The notes under the pieces were generated by a model, which ran no database searches, was not told the origin of the DNA, and saw only the letters and a list, made by a program, of their open reading frames with translations. Made by a program: the position numbers and the translations under genes. Positions 11,690 to 19,757 of a stretch of 64,000 nucleotides of DNA are shown here, piece after piece (position 1 is the first letter of the stretch; each line of letters starts with the position of its first letter). This stretch comes from Liolophura sinensis (Eukaryota; Mollusca; Polyplacophora; Chitonida; Chitonidae): NCBI RefSeq assembly GCF_032854445.1, contig NC_088296.1:25615897-25679896 (forward strand), in the 5' to 3' direction.

Positions 11690-13935
11690 ACTAAGTGTTG
11701 TGTGATTAAGTGACGGTGTCCGTGTAAGTTGACAGTATGCTGTGGACTATGTGACAGTGTCCGTGTACTGTGACTATGTGACTGTGTCTCCGTACGGTAA
11801 CTATGCGACGATGTCAGTGTACTGTTTTTAAGACACGTTATCCGTGTTCTGTGATTATGTTACATTGAGAATGTGCTGTGACAGCTGACGGTGTCCGTGA
11901 ACTGTAACTGTGTTAAGGCATCCGTGTATTGTGACTATGTGACGGTGCCCGTATACTTTGACTATGTGACACTGACAGTGTGCTGAGACCATTGACAGTG
12001 TCCGTGTATTGTGGACTATGTGCCGGTTTTCATGTATTGTGACTATGCGACGGTGTCTGTGCACGGTAACCATGCGACGATGTCCATGTACCTGTGTCCA
12101 AGGTACGTTGTCCGTGTGACTGTGACTATGTGACATTAACAGTATGCTGAGACCATTGACGGTTTCCGTGTATTGTGCCTATGTGCCGGTGTCCATGTAC
12201 TGTGATTATGTGACGATGTCCGTGAAGTGTAATTATGTTCCAGCGTCCGTGTACCGTGACTATATACCGGTTTCCCGCGTACTGTGACTACGTGACGGTA
12301 TCAGTGTACAGTGACTATGTGACGGGTATCCGTGAACTGTAAATATGTTACGGTGTCCCTGTACTGTGACTTGGTTGCAGTGACCGTGCATTGTGGACTA
12401 AGTGACGCTGTCCACGTACTGTGACTATGTGATGGTGTCCGTCATACGTGATTATCTGGACAGTGTCCGTGTATTGTGACTAAGTGATGTTGTAAGTGTG
12501 CTGTGCCTATGTGACGTTGTGATGGTGACCATATACAGTGGACTAAGTGACGGTGTCTGTGCAATGTGACTATGTCACGGTGTCCGTGTACTGTGACTAT
12601 GTGATGGTGTCCGTGTAGTTTGAATATGTCACGGGTGTCCGTGCACAGTGACTATGTCACGGTGTGTGTGCACTGTGACTAACTGACGGTGTGTGTGCAC
12701 TGTGACTGTGTAGCAGTCTCCGTGTAGTGTGACTATGTGATGATGTCCTTGGACTTTGACTATGTCTCGGTGTTCGTGCACGCTGACTTTGTCACGGTGT
12801 TCTTGCACTGTGACTAACTGACGGTGTGTGTGCACTGTGACTATGTGACGGTGTCCACCGTACTGTGACTATGTGGCGGTGTCCATGTACAATGACTAAG
12901 TAGCAGTGTCCGTGCACTAGTGACTGTGACTAAGTGACAGTGTCCGTGTACTCTGACTATGTGACGTTGTCCATGTACAATGACTAAGTGACGGTGTCCG
13001 TGTACTGTGACTATGTACAGTGACTACGTAACGGCGTCCGTGCACTGTGACGAAGTGACAGTGTCCCATATACTATGACTTTTTGACAATGTCCGTGTTC
13101 TGAGACTTTGTGAGGGTGTCGGTGTTTTGTGGCTTGTTGTGACCGTGTCCGTGTGATGTGATTATGTCACGGTGTTCATTCTATGTGACTATGTGACGGT
13201 GTACGTGTACTGTGATAATGTGACAGTGTTCGTGTTCTGTGACTATGTACGGTGTCCGTGTGTTGCGACTAAGTGATGGGGCTCTGTGTTTTGTGACTAT
13301 GTGACAGTACCCGTGCAGTGTCCATGTCCGTCCTACTCTTACTATGTGACAGTGTGCGTGTTTTTTGACGAAGTTCCGTGTAATATGGACTATGTCACGG
13401 TGTCCAGTCTATGTGAATATGTGACGGTGTCCGGGTATTGTGACTACGTGATGGGTTATGTGTTCGTTGACTATGTGACAGTACCCGTGCAATGTGACTA
13501 AGTGACAATGTCCATGTACTTTAACTATGTGGCGGTGTCCCTGTTTTTTTTACTAAGTGACGGTTTCCGTGTACCTTGAACCGAATAATGGTGTTCGTGT
13601 ATTGTTACTTAGTTTTGTTATCGGTGTGCAGTGATTATATGGCCCTTATTGTATTGTGACTATGTAACGGTGTCCGTGTACTGTGGATATGTGATGGTGA
13701 CCATATACAGTGACTAAGTGACGGTGTCCGTGCACTGAGACTATGTAACGATGTCGATGTCCGTGTACAGTGAATATGTCACGGTGTACGTGCACTGTGG
13801 CTAACTGACGTGCCATGTACTGTGCCATGTCACCATGCCATGTACTGTGACTATGTACAGTGACTAAGTAACGGCGTCGTGACAGTGTCCATGTGACTGT
13901 GTGACAGTATTCGTGTACTGTGACTTAGTCATATG
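11690..13935. repeat. degenerate minisatellite, about 27-bp unit, 2.2 kb
   Basis: The word TGACTATGTGACGGTGTCCG with GTGTACTG recurs about every 27 bp through the whole interval, with many indels and substitutions (roughly 80 units). Since 27 is divisible by 3, minus-strand frames read as imperfect nine-residue repeats (VTVHGHRHI-like). They are broken by many stops and are not a gene. Confidence 0.9.
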
Positions 13936-14142
13936 ACTGAGATGATGTAGATTGTGACTATAAATATGAGTTTAGAAGTTTATGAGCCCTAAGTTTAGAA
14001 CATGCATTTGATATGAGAGCTTCAATAAGTTGATACGGCCGACGATAAGCCGTGTATATATGCAATGTCGAAATTGCTCTGCATGTTATACTAAACATTA
14101 GGGGTATGGTACACGTATTTTGTTGCTACAATCCAAAGGAAG

Positions 14143-14224
14143 CCGCACGCCTTTGCACTCAGCAGCTCTGAGATGCCACGTGGATGTTGTTTGTCTTCTG
14201 TATAAGAAAGGTGCCGATATCAAT
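14143..14224 (+). CDS. ankyrin-repeat exon of a host gene
   Basis: The translation contains RTPLHSAALRCHVDVVCLLY and then KKGADIN. This is the ankyrin-repeat pattern: TPLH, a short helix, a second helix with VxxLL, then GAD-N. An acceptor AG is available at 14142 (exon entered in phase 2) or 14138. The right edge is AAT|GT at 14224, in phase 0, which matches the phase in which the next ankyrin exon begins. A minus-strand frame over the same bases (14098-14301) is its shadow. Which ankyrin protein this is cannot be told from one repeat. The donor GTTTTA is weak, so that edge may be off by some bases. Confidence 0.6.
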
Positions 14225-14487
14225 GTTTTAATTGCCTCATTTTGGAGGCTAAATTGTTTTCTCTGAATGTGTAAAACATTTCTGGCGTCTTTCAGTGGCA
14301 TATATCATGTCGATGATATTTAACGATGTGATAGACGATGATATTTAGGTTTTTGTGTATATAATGTGTTTGCATTATGTTGCTTCAGCCGGATTGTCAA
14401 TTTACATCTGCTACGTCAACAACTAAACTGTACTGCACACCTGCTGCATTGTACATGCAATGAAAAGTTATAACACGTATTTGTATA

Positions 14488-14722
14488 TTCATTTATTTAT
14501 TCGTTTGTTTTATTCGTTTATGTTTCACGCCGTGCTTAAGAATGTCTCACTTATATACGACACCCACCAGCATTATGGGTAGAGGGAACCGTGCAGGTTG
14601 CTGACAGACCCTTCTACGTAGGCCTAAGACTAGGGACGAAGACAATATGAGGTTCATGGACTTAAACTCACGCTGGTCGCCATGATGGGACGCTGTTTGG
14701 TTTATGTGGTATCTATCGGGCT
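14488..14722 (-). mobile_element. diverged SINE inside an intron
   Basis: Reversed tail ATTTATTTATTCGTTTG, then TTTCACGCCGTGCTTAAGAA, GCAGGTTGCTGACAGACC and a degenerate head region. It lies between the two ankyrin exons, in the opposite orientation to the host gene. Confidence 0.65.
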
Positions 14723-14817
14723 AACCAATCACAATCAACCACGGAGCACCACCCCCTTCCCTTCCTCACCCGCCTCTCCCCTACAGTAATTTGTTACTTT
14801 GGTGTTACATTCCACAG

Positions 14818-14909
14818 GGTGGGTATACGCCCTTACAACTGGCAGTCCTCACTGGCTGCGTTAATCCTATCCGCCTGCTGGTCGAAGTGGGGGCTTGTTT
14901 TAATACAAG
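14818..14909 (+). CDS. ankyrin-repeat exon of a host gene
   Basis: A clear exon: acceptor TTACATTCCACAG ends at 14817, and the donor is ACAAG|GTAGGTGAG at 14909/14910. The translation begins GGYTPLQLAVLTGCV and ends IRLLVEVGACFNT, which fits one ankyrin repeat. It enters in phase 0, matching the preceding exon, and leaves with two bases, so a further exon must lie downstream. The Polinton starts about 400 bp further on, so the continuation is either beyond the element or lost. Confidence 0.75.
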
Positions 14910-15063
14910 GTAGGTGAGAACAAGAGTGACTAAACATTGCACTTCATTCACAAACCGAGTGGAAAACAGATGTAGAAATAAATGCTGAGAATAAATTATT
15001 TGCTGTGGTACTTCGTTTTATACAATCACATAGGCTTTGTGGCGTTAAGCGATAATACTTACG

Positions 15064-15150
15064 TCTTCGTCTACGTGATACATCTGTAAAACGTGGCACT
15101 GTAAAGAGCCTTCGTCTACGTGATACATCTCTAAAACGTGACATTGTAAC
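15064..15150. repeat. 46-bp tandem duplication
   Basis: CTTCGTCTACGTGATACATC occurs at 15064 and again 46 bp later, followed by AAAACGTG in both copies. It lies between the last ankyrin exon and the Polinton. Its function is unknown. Confidence 0.7.
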
Positions 15151-15293
15151 GGGACATATTGCCGAATGTAATGACAAGTTTACTGAACACTACAATGGGA
15201 GGTAACCCAGTCAAACAAAAAGTTAATTTTCGACCACGTTCCAAAATACAGCGTTGGTAGTCAGTAGTTGAGAATGTGCCGTTGGTGCGGTTC

Positions 15294-15338
15294 TGAGGAG
15301 GAGGTTTGAGGAGGAGGTTTGAGGAGGAGGTGTTTTTT
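15294..15338 (+). repeat. short GAGGAGGTTT direct repeats
   Basis: TGAGGAGGAGG occurs three times, about 14 bp apart, followed by a T run. A perfect CRE-like palindrome, TGACGTCA, sits just after it at 15355-15362, and a short hairpin, CGAAGGCTTCG, at 15375-15385. These could be terminal or promoter elements of the Polinton. Confidence 0.55.
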
Positions 15339-15382
15339 TGTGGTGATGTGGTGGTGACGTCACACCTGCCAGCCCGAAGGCT

Positions 15383-15980
15383 TCGCTGGGGAAGTTGGGT
15401 GGGTTTTTTCCACGCCGCGGGGCCTATGTGTATAGACTAGTGTATAGTAGACTAGCGTATAACAGTACATGAAAAAAAGTATAAAAAAAGAGGCAAAACG
15501 TCGGCTTGTAAAGTCGAGTGGGACAGCTCGAAAAGAGCTCCCCGGCGCCAAAACGGGCCAATGGTTGAGCCGGATTTGCCCCAAAACTGCCCAATGGGGG
15601 GCCCGCAAAACGGACCAATCAGCGTGTGAGAAGAGGTTACGTAAGAAAAAACGAACCAATCAGCGTGTGGTGAATTTCCGTCGCTGGCGAAGTTGGGTGG
15701 GTTTTTTCCACGCCGCGGGGCGTGTGTGTATAGACTAGTGTGATATAGTGTACAGTTATAACAGTATAGGGAAAAAAGAGAGAAAAAAAGAGGCAAAACG
15801 TCGGCTTGTAAAGTCGAGTGGGACAGCTCGAAAAGAGCTCCCTGACGCCAAAACGGACCAATGGGTGAGCCGGATTTGCCCCAAAACCGGCCAATGGGGG
15901 ACCCGCAAAACGGACCAATCAGCGTGCGAGAAGAGGTTACGTAAGAAAAAACGAACCAATCAGCGTGTGGTGAATTTCCG
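15383..15980 (+). promoter_or_regulatory. duplicated ~300-bp CCAAT-box promoter region
   Basis: Two tandem copies (15383-15680 and 15681-15980) about 300 bp long. Each has four CCAAT boxes: 15558, 15591, 15615 and 15656 in copy 1; 15858, 15891, 15915 and 15956 in copy 2. Two of the four in each copy are the strong NF-Y form ACCAATCAGCG. Each copy also has a bZIP palindrome TTACGTAA (15637-15644 in copy 1). A TATA-like ATAAAAG at 15991-15997 follows the second copy, and the first gene starts 190 bp later. The arrangement resembles a viral early promoter with a duplicated enhancer; the function is inferred. Minus-strand open frames here (15360-15959) are duplicated shadows. Confidence 0.7.
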
Positions 15981-15990
15981 CGTGGATAGG

Positions 15991-16184
15991 ATAAAAGCCG
16001 GTGAAGACAGCGACCGGCAGCCTCAGACGCACCTGACGCTCTACCGGCCTGCCTGCCTGCCTGCCTGCCTGCCTGCTGACGACCCGACCTACTGACCTCC
16101 CGAGAGAAGAGAAGAGAAGAGACTGCTTCACGACCTACCTACCTACCTGTACCTACCTGCCTACCTGCCTACCTGCGTGGCGAG
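15991..16184 (+). promoter_or_regulatory. TATA-like box and simple-repeat 5' leader
   Basis: GGATAAAAGCC is followed by a leader made largely of simple repeats: (CCTG)n at 16049-16077, (GAGAA)n at about 16100-16122, and CCTACCTACC/CCTACCTG at 16133-16173. The ATG of the first gene follows GTGGCGAG. The leader has no upstream ATG that I noticed, which favours scanning to 16185. Confidence 0.5.
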
Positions 16185-16817
16185 ATGAAACGCTCCACCA
16201 CCGTGAACACCCTGCATGCTGCCATCAGGATGAAACGCTCAGCGTCTGTACCTGCCCGGCTATCCACCATAGCCGAACAACAACAACCTCCCGAGAAGAA
16301 GAGGAAGGTGTGCCTGCCCTTACCCAGCGAGGTTCTTGCCAAATTACAGCTGGCCTCCTGGCTGTGGGTGGGGGTGTGTAGAGTCGAGACGATTGAGATT
16401 TGCCAATCACCGACAGACCCGAACGCTCCACCCAAACGCGTCAGGCTTGACGGGGTGGGGTGGACTCGGCTCAAGACCCTGGCTGCTGATCTACCTGAGG
16501 CGGGTTTACCTGTGCGGGAGCCACTCTCCAACGGGTACTTTCTGTCCACGCTGAGGAACTCGGAGGGTGTCCTGTACGTTCATGTGAAGAAATGGCGAGC
16601 CTACCAGCCGAACGGTCGACTCTACCCGACGAGTGAGGGTATCACGCTCAAGTACTGGACTTACTGGCAAAAACTAGTCCAGGCCATCCCCGACATCGAC
16701 GCCTTGGTGCTGGTGGTGATCGAGGCTGGTGATAACGACGACATCCAAGAGTCCCAAGAGCCCCCAAGAGCCGGGGATGGAGATGGAGATGATGGAAACG
16801 GAGGAGGGGAAGACTGA
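16185..16817 (+). CDS. PC4-like nuclear DNA-binding protein of the Polinton
   Basis: A 210-residue product. Residues 36-42 read PEKKRKV, almost identical to the classical monopartite nuclear localisation signal. Residues about 112-175 match the transcriptional coactivator p15/PC4 fold: a GYFLSTLRNSEG strand-turn, YVHVKKWRAYQPNGRLYPT, then the EGITLKYWTYWQKL helix, which fits the KKGISL-x-W-xxL signature of that family. PC4 proteins bind single-stranded DNA, so a role in transcription or replication of the element is likely, but this is inference. The C terminus is acidic and Gly-rich (DGDGDDGNGGGED). It is the first gene behind the duplicated promoter. M16 (16230) is an alternative start: the first residues MKRS recur there. 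The next frame (16768-17193) overlaps and may be its continuation. Confidence 0.65.
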   Translation: MKRSTTVNTLHAAIRMKRSASVPARLSTIAEQQQPPEKKRKVCLPLPSEVLAKLQLASWLWVGVCRVETIEICQSPTDPNAPPKRVRLDGVGWTRLKTLAADLPEAGLPVREPLSNGYFLSTLRNSEGVLYVHVKKWRAYQPNGRLYPTSEGITLKYWTYWQKLVQAIPDIDALVLVVIEAGDNDDIQESQEPPRAGDGDGDDGNGGGED

Positions 16818-17193
16818 AGAGACTGGAGAGACTGGTGAGACTGGCGGTGAGGTGAATGCTGCTATGAGTGCTGCTTTAACCGCTGCTGTGACGGCTGCTG
16901 TGACGACTGCTGATGGGGAGACTGCCGATGATGCGACTACTGCTGCTACTGCAACCCCCAGCATCCCCGACATCCCAGTGGAAAAGGTGGAAAAGGCGGA
17001 CCCGTTAAACCCTGAGCTTGAGACGGCGCTAACAGCCTTGTTGTGGCAAGCTTACGATGTAGCTCTCCAACCTCACCTCCTCAAGTTACAGCGCGATGTG
17101 TACGGTCAACAATCCACCAACACCGCGAGTGACCCATCTCCTCCCCGTCCTCCCTTGCTGGAGAACCGAGAGCTGGCCCTGAGTGGGATGTAG
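16768..17193 (+). CDS. acidic/Ala-Thr-rich frame, possible continuation of the PC4 gene
   Basis: Open in the +1 frame relative to the PC4 gene and overlapping its end. The first ATG of this frame is in the run GMEMEMMETEEGKTEE (about 16777). It goes on as acidic then Ala/Thr-rich low complexity, and then a better-ordered segment, NPELETALTALLWQAYDVAL. The shared acidic character on both sides of a GATGGAGATGG repeat suggests slippage or a 1-base error inside one gene, rather than two genes. I recognise no domain. Alternatives are an alternatively spliced C terminus or an independent overlapping gene. Confidence 0.4.
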   Translation, partial: EPGMEMEMMETEEGKTEETGETGETGGEVNAAMSAALTAAVTAAVTTADGETADDATTAATATPSIPDIPVEKVEKADPLNPELETALTALLWQAYDVALQPHLLKLQRDVYGQQSTNTASDPSPPRPPLLENRELALSGM

Positions 17194-17201
17194 AGAAGAG
17201 T

Positions 17202-17351
17202 ATGAAAGACCAACTGCGGAAGTTTTTAAATGAGACGCCGATCAACAAATCGAACCCGGCATTCGCCCAGATGTACGTGGACACTTACAACATGTATTTA
17301 TTCGTTCATTCGTTGATGTGTTCACTGTTCGAGTTCGAAAAAATAAATAAA
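17202..17351 (+). CDS. short unidentified frame, 49 residues
   Basis: Starts ATG at 17202 and reads MKDQLRKFLNETPINK, then FAQMYVDTYNMYLF, ending in FEKNK with TAA in an AATAAATAAA context that may double as a polyadenylation signal. It is in the same frame as the PC4 gene, and that frame is open upstream as far as 17133. It could therefore be a distal part of the same gene after two frame changes, or an exon. Its ordered, non-repetitive sequence is the only argument for coding. Confidence 0.3.
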
Positions 17352-17421
17352 AAAAAGTTTTCAGGTTGACGACCCTGGTCTTTTGTGTTGGTTATTGTCT
17401 TTACCCGTTGGTGAAGGGATA

Positions 17422-17422
17422 G

Positions 17423-17460
<38 letters not shown>

Positions 17461-17461
17461 G
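17422..17461 (+). repeat. (TATC)n microsatellite
   Basis: About nine uninterrupted TATC units, AGTCTATCTATC through TATCG. It sits in the non-coding stretch between the first gene block and the integrase. Confidence 0.95.
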
Positions 17462-17537
17462 TTTTGATTGATGTGGCTAGGGTTCGGTCGGTGACGGCAT
17501 TAGAATGACGACGGTGTCTTCTTTATGTCTTTTCTAG

Positions 17538-17799
17538 CCTGGCGAAGCTCCGTACAACGCCGCAATGGAAAGACTGCGTAGCTGTCGTCACCGACCTGCA
17601 AAGCTACACAAGTGTACTACATAGTATGTTTGCGGATGGTAGGGTGAACGGGGGACGACTGCAGGTGCTGCAAACGTACACTGAAGACGTCTGTCAGCAT
17701 GATTCCCGACCTATTCAAGCGTATTACGTAGAGATTGCTCGTCCCACATTGATAGAGGTCTATCAACGCTCCGTGTTACATACCTGTACATTGCTGTAA
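17538..17799 (+). CDS. exon-like unidentified coding segment, C-terminal
   Basis: An open stretch of 86 codons ends with TAA at 17797-17799, directly after a good splice acceptor (TGTCTTTTCTAG, ending 17537). The product contains QWKDCVAVVTDLQSY, GGRLQVLQTYTEDVC and IQAYYVEIARPTLIEVYQR: well-mixed, helix-prone sequence unlike the nearby low complexity. It has no early ATG, so a spliced 3' exon of the upstream PC4-region gene is the simplest model. The intron would hold the microsatellite. No family recognised. Confidence 0.4.
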
Positions 17800-17870
17800 A
17801 TAATACTAATACTGTTACCTTACTATGGAATCCATCCCCGGTTTTTTGTGTTTTCTTTTTTTATATGGAC

Positions 17871-17946
17871 TGGGTCAGTGTGTCAGTGTGTCAGGCTAGG
17901 GCCACTCTATACTATATATAGGCGGTCTGAGGTGGGTTCACTCATT
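17871..17946 (+). promoter_or_regulatory. integrase promoter: TCAGTGTG iterations, TATA box
   Basis: GGGTCAGTGTGTCAGTGTG at 17872-17890 carries iterated TCAGTGTG. A strong TATA box, CTATATATAGG, lies at 17912-17922, with an initiator-like TTCACTC about 25 bases further. The integrase ATG chosen (17989) lies about 45 bases after that, which excludes the in-frame ATG at 17848 upstream of the TATA box. The same TCAGTGTG iteration occurs at 20515-20536 and, reversed, at 25083-25104. Confidence 0.6.
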
Positions 17947-17988
17947 ACACACAACAGACACCAAGCAGCAAGGACGACGTGGTGGACT

Positions 17989-18762
17989 ATGCCTCGCACG
18001 AAAAAAAAATCAGTCACGCCGGGCCGTGGTTCAAACCCGACCGATACCGCTCTCCATGCTTTGTATTACAACCCGGACAGTCCAGCGGCTTACAGCGGGG
18101 TTCAACCCCTGCTCAAGGCAGCTCGACAACAGGGACTCAAAGTGAGTCGAACCCACGTGTCGGCTTGGCTGGCTCAGCAGGACACGTACACACTCCACCG
18201 ACCTGCACGCCGCCATTACCCGCGTAACCGAGTGGTGGTTGGGGGTATGGACAGTCAGTGGCAGGCAGACCTGGTCGACATGACAGCGTTCGCCAAAGAG
18301 AATGACAACAACCGTTACCTACTGACCTGCATCGATGTGCTCTCCGAGTATGCCTGGGTGATGCCACTCCGGGCCAAAACCGGGGCTCGTTTGATCGAGG
18401 CATTTCAACAGATTTTCAAGACGGGTCGCCGACCGTTGTACCTGCAAACGGACGAGGGGAAAGAGTTTCTGAACAGACCGTTTCAAGCCTTTTTAAAGGA
18501 CAAAGGGGTGTTTTTCTTTCACACGTTTAACGAAACCAAAGCCTCCGTGGTAGAACGGTTCAACCGCACTTTGAAAGGTCGCATGTACAAATATTTCACC
18601 GCTCACAACACTCGGCGCTACCTGGACGCCTTACCGGCGCTGGTTCGCGGTTACAATCAAGCCTACCACCGAAGCATACGACGAGCCCCTATCGACGTCA
18701 CCCCCCAGAAGCAGAAGGAAGTCCGGCAAGTCTTGTTCGGTCCACCGGTATCGGGCCGGTGA
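17989..18762 (+). CDS. Polinton integrase, catalytic part (rve/DDE)
   Basis: Retroviral-type integrase that would join the element's ends to host DNA. With the start at 17989, catalytic residues are D94 (in MDSQWQADLVDM), D155 (in YLQTDEGKEF) and E189 (in KASVVERFNRTLKGRMY), with D-to-E spacing close to the DD35E family. An N-terminal helical region (residues 17-70, ALHALYYNPDSPAAYSGVQ) precedes the core, as in Polinton rather than retroviral integrases. The frame ends early at TGA 18760-18762 after LFGPPVSGR. The conserved C-terminal part continues in another frame (next entry), so there is a net one-base insertion between about 18720 and 18750. Either a mutation or a consensus error. Confidence 0.93.
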   Translation: MPRTKKKSVTPGRGSNPTDTALHALYYNPDSPAAYSGVQPLLKAARQQGLKVSRTHVSAWLAQQDTYTLHRPARRHYPRNRVVVGGMDSQWQADLVDMTAFAKENDNNRYLLTCIDVLSEYAWVMPLRAKTGARLIEAFQQIFKTGRRPLYLQTDEGKEFLNRPFQAFLKDKGVFFFHTFNETKASVVERFNRTLKGRMYKYFTAHNTRRYLDALPALVRGYNQAYHRSIRRAPIDVTPQKQKEVRQVLFGPPVSGR

Positions 18763-19087
18763 TCTCGTGCGTATCAGTAAAGTGAAAGGGAAATTTGAAA
18801 AATCATACCTGCCGAATTGGAGCACGGAAATGTTCCGCATCGTCCGCTCCCATCCTCGACAGCCTGCTGTGTACACACTGGAGGATTTGAACGGGGATCA
18901 ATTGTTAGGGACGTTTTACGAAACCGAACTCCAACCGGTGACAGCCGCGGTGGATAAGTTTTATCAGGTGGAGAAGATCTTAAAAAGGGAGCGGCGGCGA
19001 GGGAAACTGTACTATTGGGTGAAGTGGGTCGGTTATCCACCCAGCTTTAATTCTTGGGTGCCGGCCACGGACGTGAAACGTATTTAA
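18746..19087 (+). CDS. Polinton integrase, C-terminal part with chromodomain
   Basis: Continues the integrase in the +1 frame. RAGDLVRISKVKGKFEKSYL is the SH3-like region conserved after the Polinton catalytic core. The C terminus is a chromodomain: YQVEKILKRER, YYWVKWVGYP, then NSWVPATDV, with the aromatic cage Y, W, W in place. Chromodomains of this kind are thought to steer integration to methylated chromatin. It has no good start codon of its own, so it is the broken-off part of one integrase gene, not a separate gene. Stop TAA at 19085-19087. Confidence 0.88.
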   Translation, partial: RYRAGDLVRISKVKGKFEKSYLPNWSTEMFRIVRSHPRQPAVYTLEDLNGDQLLGTFYETELQPVTAAVDKFYQVEKILKRERRRGKLYYWVKWVGYPPSFNSWVPATDVKRI

Positions 19088-19137
19088 ACCCGAGGCTAAC
19101 GAGGTCGCTACCACTTCCGACTGACCTGCCTCAAGGG

Positions 19138-19749
19138 ATGGATCGGTGTATACAAGGCTTGCGCGAGAATAAAGGGACCGTAGCAGCCGTACTGGGCTTT
19201 CTCTTGTACATCGGTGCTTTAGGGGGTGGATTGGCTGCGGAACTCAGCCTACAACTGCTCCAAGACCAGTCAACCCTGCAATATCTACGAGGACAATTGA
19301 ACAAGACGCGTTTCCGCTGGATTGGAACACCTGTATCACCACCCCAAACACCGTCAATTGCCCGTCGGTTTGACAATACCGAGAACGCCGTCACTGCCAC
19401 TAGCGCCATTACCCCGAGCTGGGATCGAACTCCCACGTCACAACCCTCCACACCCACCACAACCTCACTACACCGACGACACCCACTCTCCTCAAACTCC
19501 TCAAACTCCTCAAACTCCTCACCTTCTTTACCCACCCCTACTCACCCCACCACACCAATACCTAGCATCGTTTCCACACCTGTCTATCCACCCCCTAACA
19601 CAACACAGGTAACACAGGTAACACAGGCCACACAGGTAACACAGGCAACACAGGCAACACAGACAACACAGGTACCATCACCTGCCGTCACTCCCCCCAC
19701 TATCCACCACCCCCACCCGTACGACGATCCAAACCGCCGACGGAGCTAG
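19138..19749 (+). CDS. single-pass membrane protein with Ser/Thr/Pro-rich tail
   Basis: 203 residues from ATG 19138. I preferred this to the in-frame ATG at 19054, which lies inside the integrase chromodomain. Residues about 13-36 (TVAAVLGFLLYIGALGGGLAA) form one hydrophobic segment with a Gly-rich face. Then comes a short helical stretch, and from residue 60 a long low-complexity Ser/Thr/Pro/Gln region with SSNSSN and TQVTQA reiterations (ACACAGGTA repeats in DNA at 19605-19670). Similar small membrane proteins sit between integrase and ATPase in other Polintons, but I cannot name a function. It ends 8 bases before the ATPase start. Confidence 0.6.
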   Translation: MDRCIQGLRENKGTVAAVLGFLLYIGALGGGLAAELSLQLLQDQSTLQYLRGQLNKTRFRWIGTPVSPPQTPSIARRFDNTENAVTATSAITPSWDRTPTSQPSTPTTTSLHRRHPLSSNSSNSSNSSPSLPTPTHPTTPIPSIVSTPVYPPPNTTQVTQVTQATQVTQATQATQTTQVPSPAVTPPTIHHPHPYDDPNRRRS

Positions 19750-19757
19750 TTCCACCC

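Noticed and set aside
15360-15959. Near-identical minus-strand frames (MVRFFLRNLF-type) on the Polinton left end
   Set aside because: They are the same 300-bp duplication read backwards through CCAAT-box promoter sequence; no family resemblance.
15383-15980. LTR of a retrotransposon
   Set aside because: The two copies are directly adjacent with no internal region, TG/CA ends, primer-binding site or reverse transcriptase.
17848-17988. Upstream in-frame ATG for the integrase
   Set aside because: The TATA box at 17,912-17,922 lies inside this extension, so transcripts from it would start downstream; residues before 17,989 show no conservation pattern.
19054-19137. Upstream start for the membrane protein
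   Set aside because: It overlaps the integrase chromodomain in another frame; the ATG at 19,138 begins directly before the hydrophobic segment.
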